A program made the position numbers and the translations under genes. A DNA stretch of 64,000 nucleotides from Chitinophaga filiformis (GTDB lineage: Bacteria > Bacteroidota > Bacteroidia > Chitinophagales > Chitinophagaceae). The stretch lies in the NCBI RefSeq assembly GCF_021646545.1, contig NZ_JAKIRP010000003.1:558001-622000 (forward strand), read 5' to 3'. Below the pieces are notes generated by a model. The model did no database searches and was not told where the DNA came from. It was given only the letters and a program-made list of their open reading frames with translations. Shown piece after piece: positions 63,350 through 64,000 of the stretch; positions within the stretch are counted from its first letter, which is position 1; every line of letters begins with the position of its first letter.

Positions 63350-64000
63350 ATGTCAGCACAAACACACCTGAAGTCAATTTTTAAGGATCAATATAACCCA
63401 GATAACTTCTTTCTGATAGCCGGGCCTTGCGTAGTAGAAGATGAAGCGCTGCTGATGCATGTAGCTGAAAAGGTATCAGGCATCTGCAAACGCCTGAATA
63501 TTCCATATATTTTTAAAGCGTCTTATCGTAAGGCAAACCGTACCAGCATCAACTCATTCAGCGGCGTAGGTGATGTGGAAGGCCTGGACCTCCTGCAGAA
63601 AACAGGGCAGACATTCAACCTGCCTGTTACCACCGATATCCACTCTGCAGCAGAAGCTGCTATGGCTGCCGCTTATGTGGACGTATTGCAGATCCCGGCA
63701 TTCCTGTGCCGCCAGACCGATATCCTGCTGGCAGCAGCGGAAACCGGTAAATTCGTCAATGTGAAGAAAGGACAGTTTGTTAGTGGCGAGGCAATGAAAT
63801 TTGCTGTAGAAAAAGTAAAACAGGGCGGTAACGATAAAGTGTGGCTGACCGAGCGTGGTACCACCTTTGGTTATCAGGATCTGGTGGTAGACTACCGCAA
63901 TATTCCGATTATGAGGGAACATGGCGTACCGGTGATCATGGATTGCACCCACTCCCTGCAGCAGCCGAACCAGACCAGCGGTGTTACCGGTGGTAATCCC
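63350..64000 (+). CDS. kdsA: 3-deoxy-8-phosphooctulonate synthase (3' end outside window)
   Basis: 217 codons are visible, open to the right edge. NFFLIAGPCVVEDE, IFKASYRKANRTS, VTTDIHSAAEAA, LQIPAFLCRQTDLL-like (LQIPAFLCRQTDILLA), VNVKKGQF and LTERGTTFGYQDLVVDYRNI are all present. It joins phosphoenolpyruvate and arabinose 5-phosphate to make Kdo 8-phosphate for lipopolysaccharide. About 60 C-terminal residues should lie beyond the window. Confidence 0.97.
   Translation, partial: MSAQTHLKSIFKDQYNPDNFFLIAGPCVVEDEALLMHVAEKVSGICKRLNIPYIFKASYRKANRTSINSFSGVGDVEGLDLLQKTGQTFNLPVTTDIHSAAEAAMAAAYVDVLQIPAFLCRQTDILLAAAETGKFVNVKKGQFVSGEAMKFAVEKVKQGGNDKVWLTERGTTFGYQDLVVDYRNIPIMREHGVPVIMDCTHSLQQPNQTSGVTGGNP

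Overview
The window looks like a chromosomal segment of a Bacteroidota member close to Chitinophaga (Chitinophagaceae). The evidence is Bacteroidota-type promoters (TAnnTTTG -7 boxes, sometimes with TTTG about 19 bases upstream), type IX secretion parts (PorQ, PorP/SprF, a giant protein with a gliding-type C-terminal sorting domain), a SusD-like lipoprotein, a GH106 rhamnosidase, a tmRNA tag of the GExNYAxAA type, and the parA-parB-DUF5683-dapB order. No sequence search was possible, so species-level placement is inference.

Layout. 1-8.4 kb (minus strand): a specialised NusG paralogue, an FtsX/MacB-type ABC permease and a nonribosomal peptide synthetase that runs off the left edge. 8.6-12.6 kb: AraC regulator, DinB-like and DUF1330 proteins, a lineage-specific unknown and a UbiG-like methyltransferase. 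12.7-16.7 kb: an AT-rich accessory patch with an exported unknown and a two-gene unit, a dCTPase-like MazG enzyme overlapping a GIY-YIG nuclease / Schlafen-type helicase / LexA-like S24 peptidase fusion. I consider this unit the most interesting system here. 16.8-22.5 kb: a carbohydrate locus with an orphan SusD-like lipoprotein, a GH106 enzyme and two decayed copies of the GH106 3' end. 22.7-24.25 kb: divergent HxlR/SDR pair and a truncated cupin ending at the tmRNA terminator. 24.3-29.2 kb: ssrA, rseP, dxr, GH3-like adenylase. 29.4-34 kb: rplU-rpmA, a Lys/Ala-rich histone H1-like gene, a GC-rich hairpin repeat cluster, then PolX-like, DsbA-like and GNAT genes. 34.2-41.2 kb: PorP/SprF plus a roughly 2,000-residue Calx-beta-type surface protein. 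41.7-51.3 kb: ahcY, pdxJ, porQ, lon, two outer-membrane proteins, a phosphoesterase. 51.6-56.1 kb: MBL hydrolase, parAB, DUF5683, dapB, Rrf2. 57-60.1 kb: sulfate assimilation cysH-cysD-cysN. 60.2-64 kb: S41 protease, AraC regulator, SDR-type threonine dehydrogenase, and kdsA running off the right edge.

The genes form several functional groups: secondary metabolism with its own antiterminator, a possible DNA-damage-triggered defence unit, rhamnoside use, type IX secretion with its cargo, chromosome partitioning, and sulfur assimilation. A dispersed intergenic element of about 160-180 bp occurs three times (near 44.1, 56.3 and 56.8 kb). It has long terminal inverted repeats whose two arms change together between copies and a shared internal core, and is the best non-coding candidate for something undescribed.
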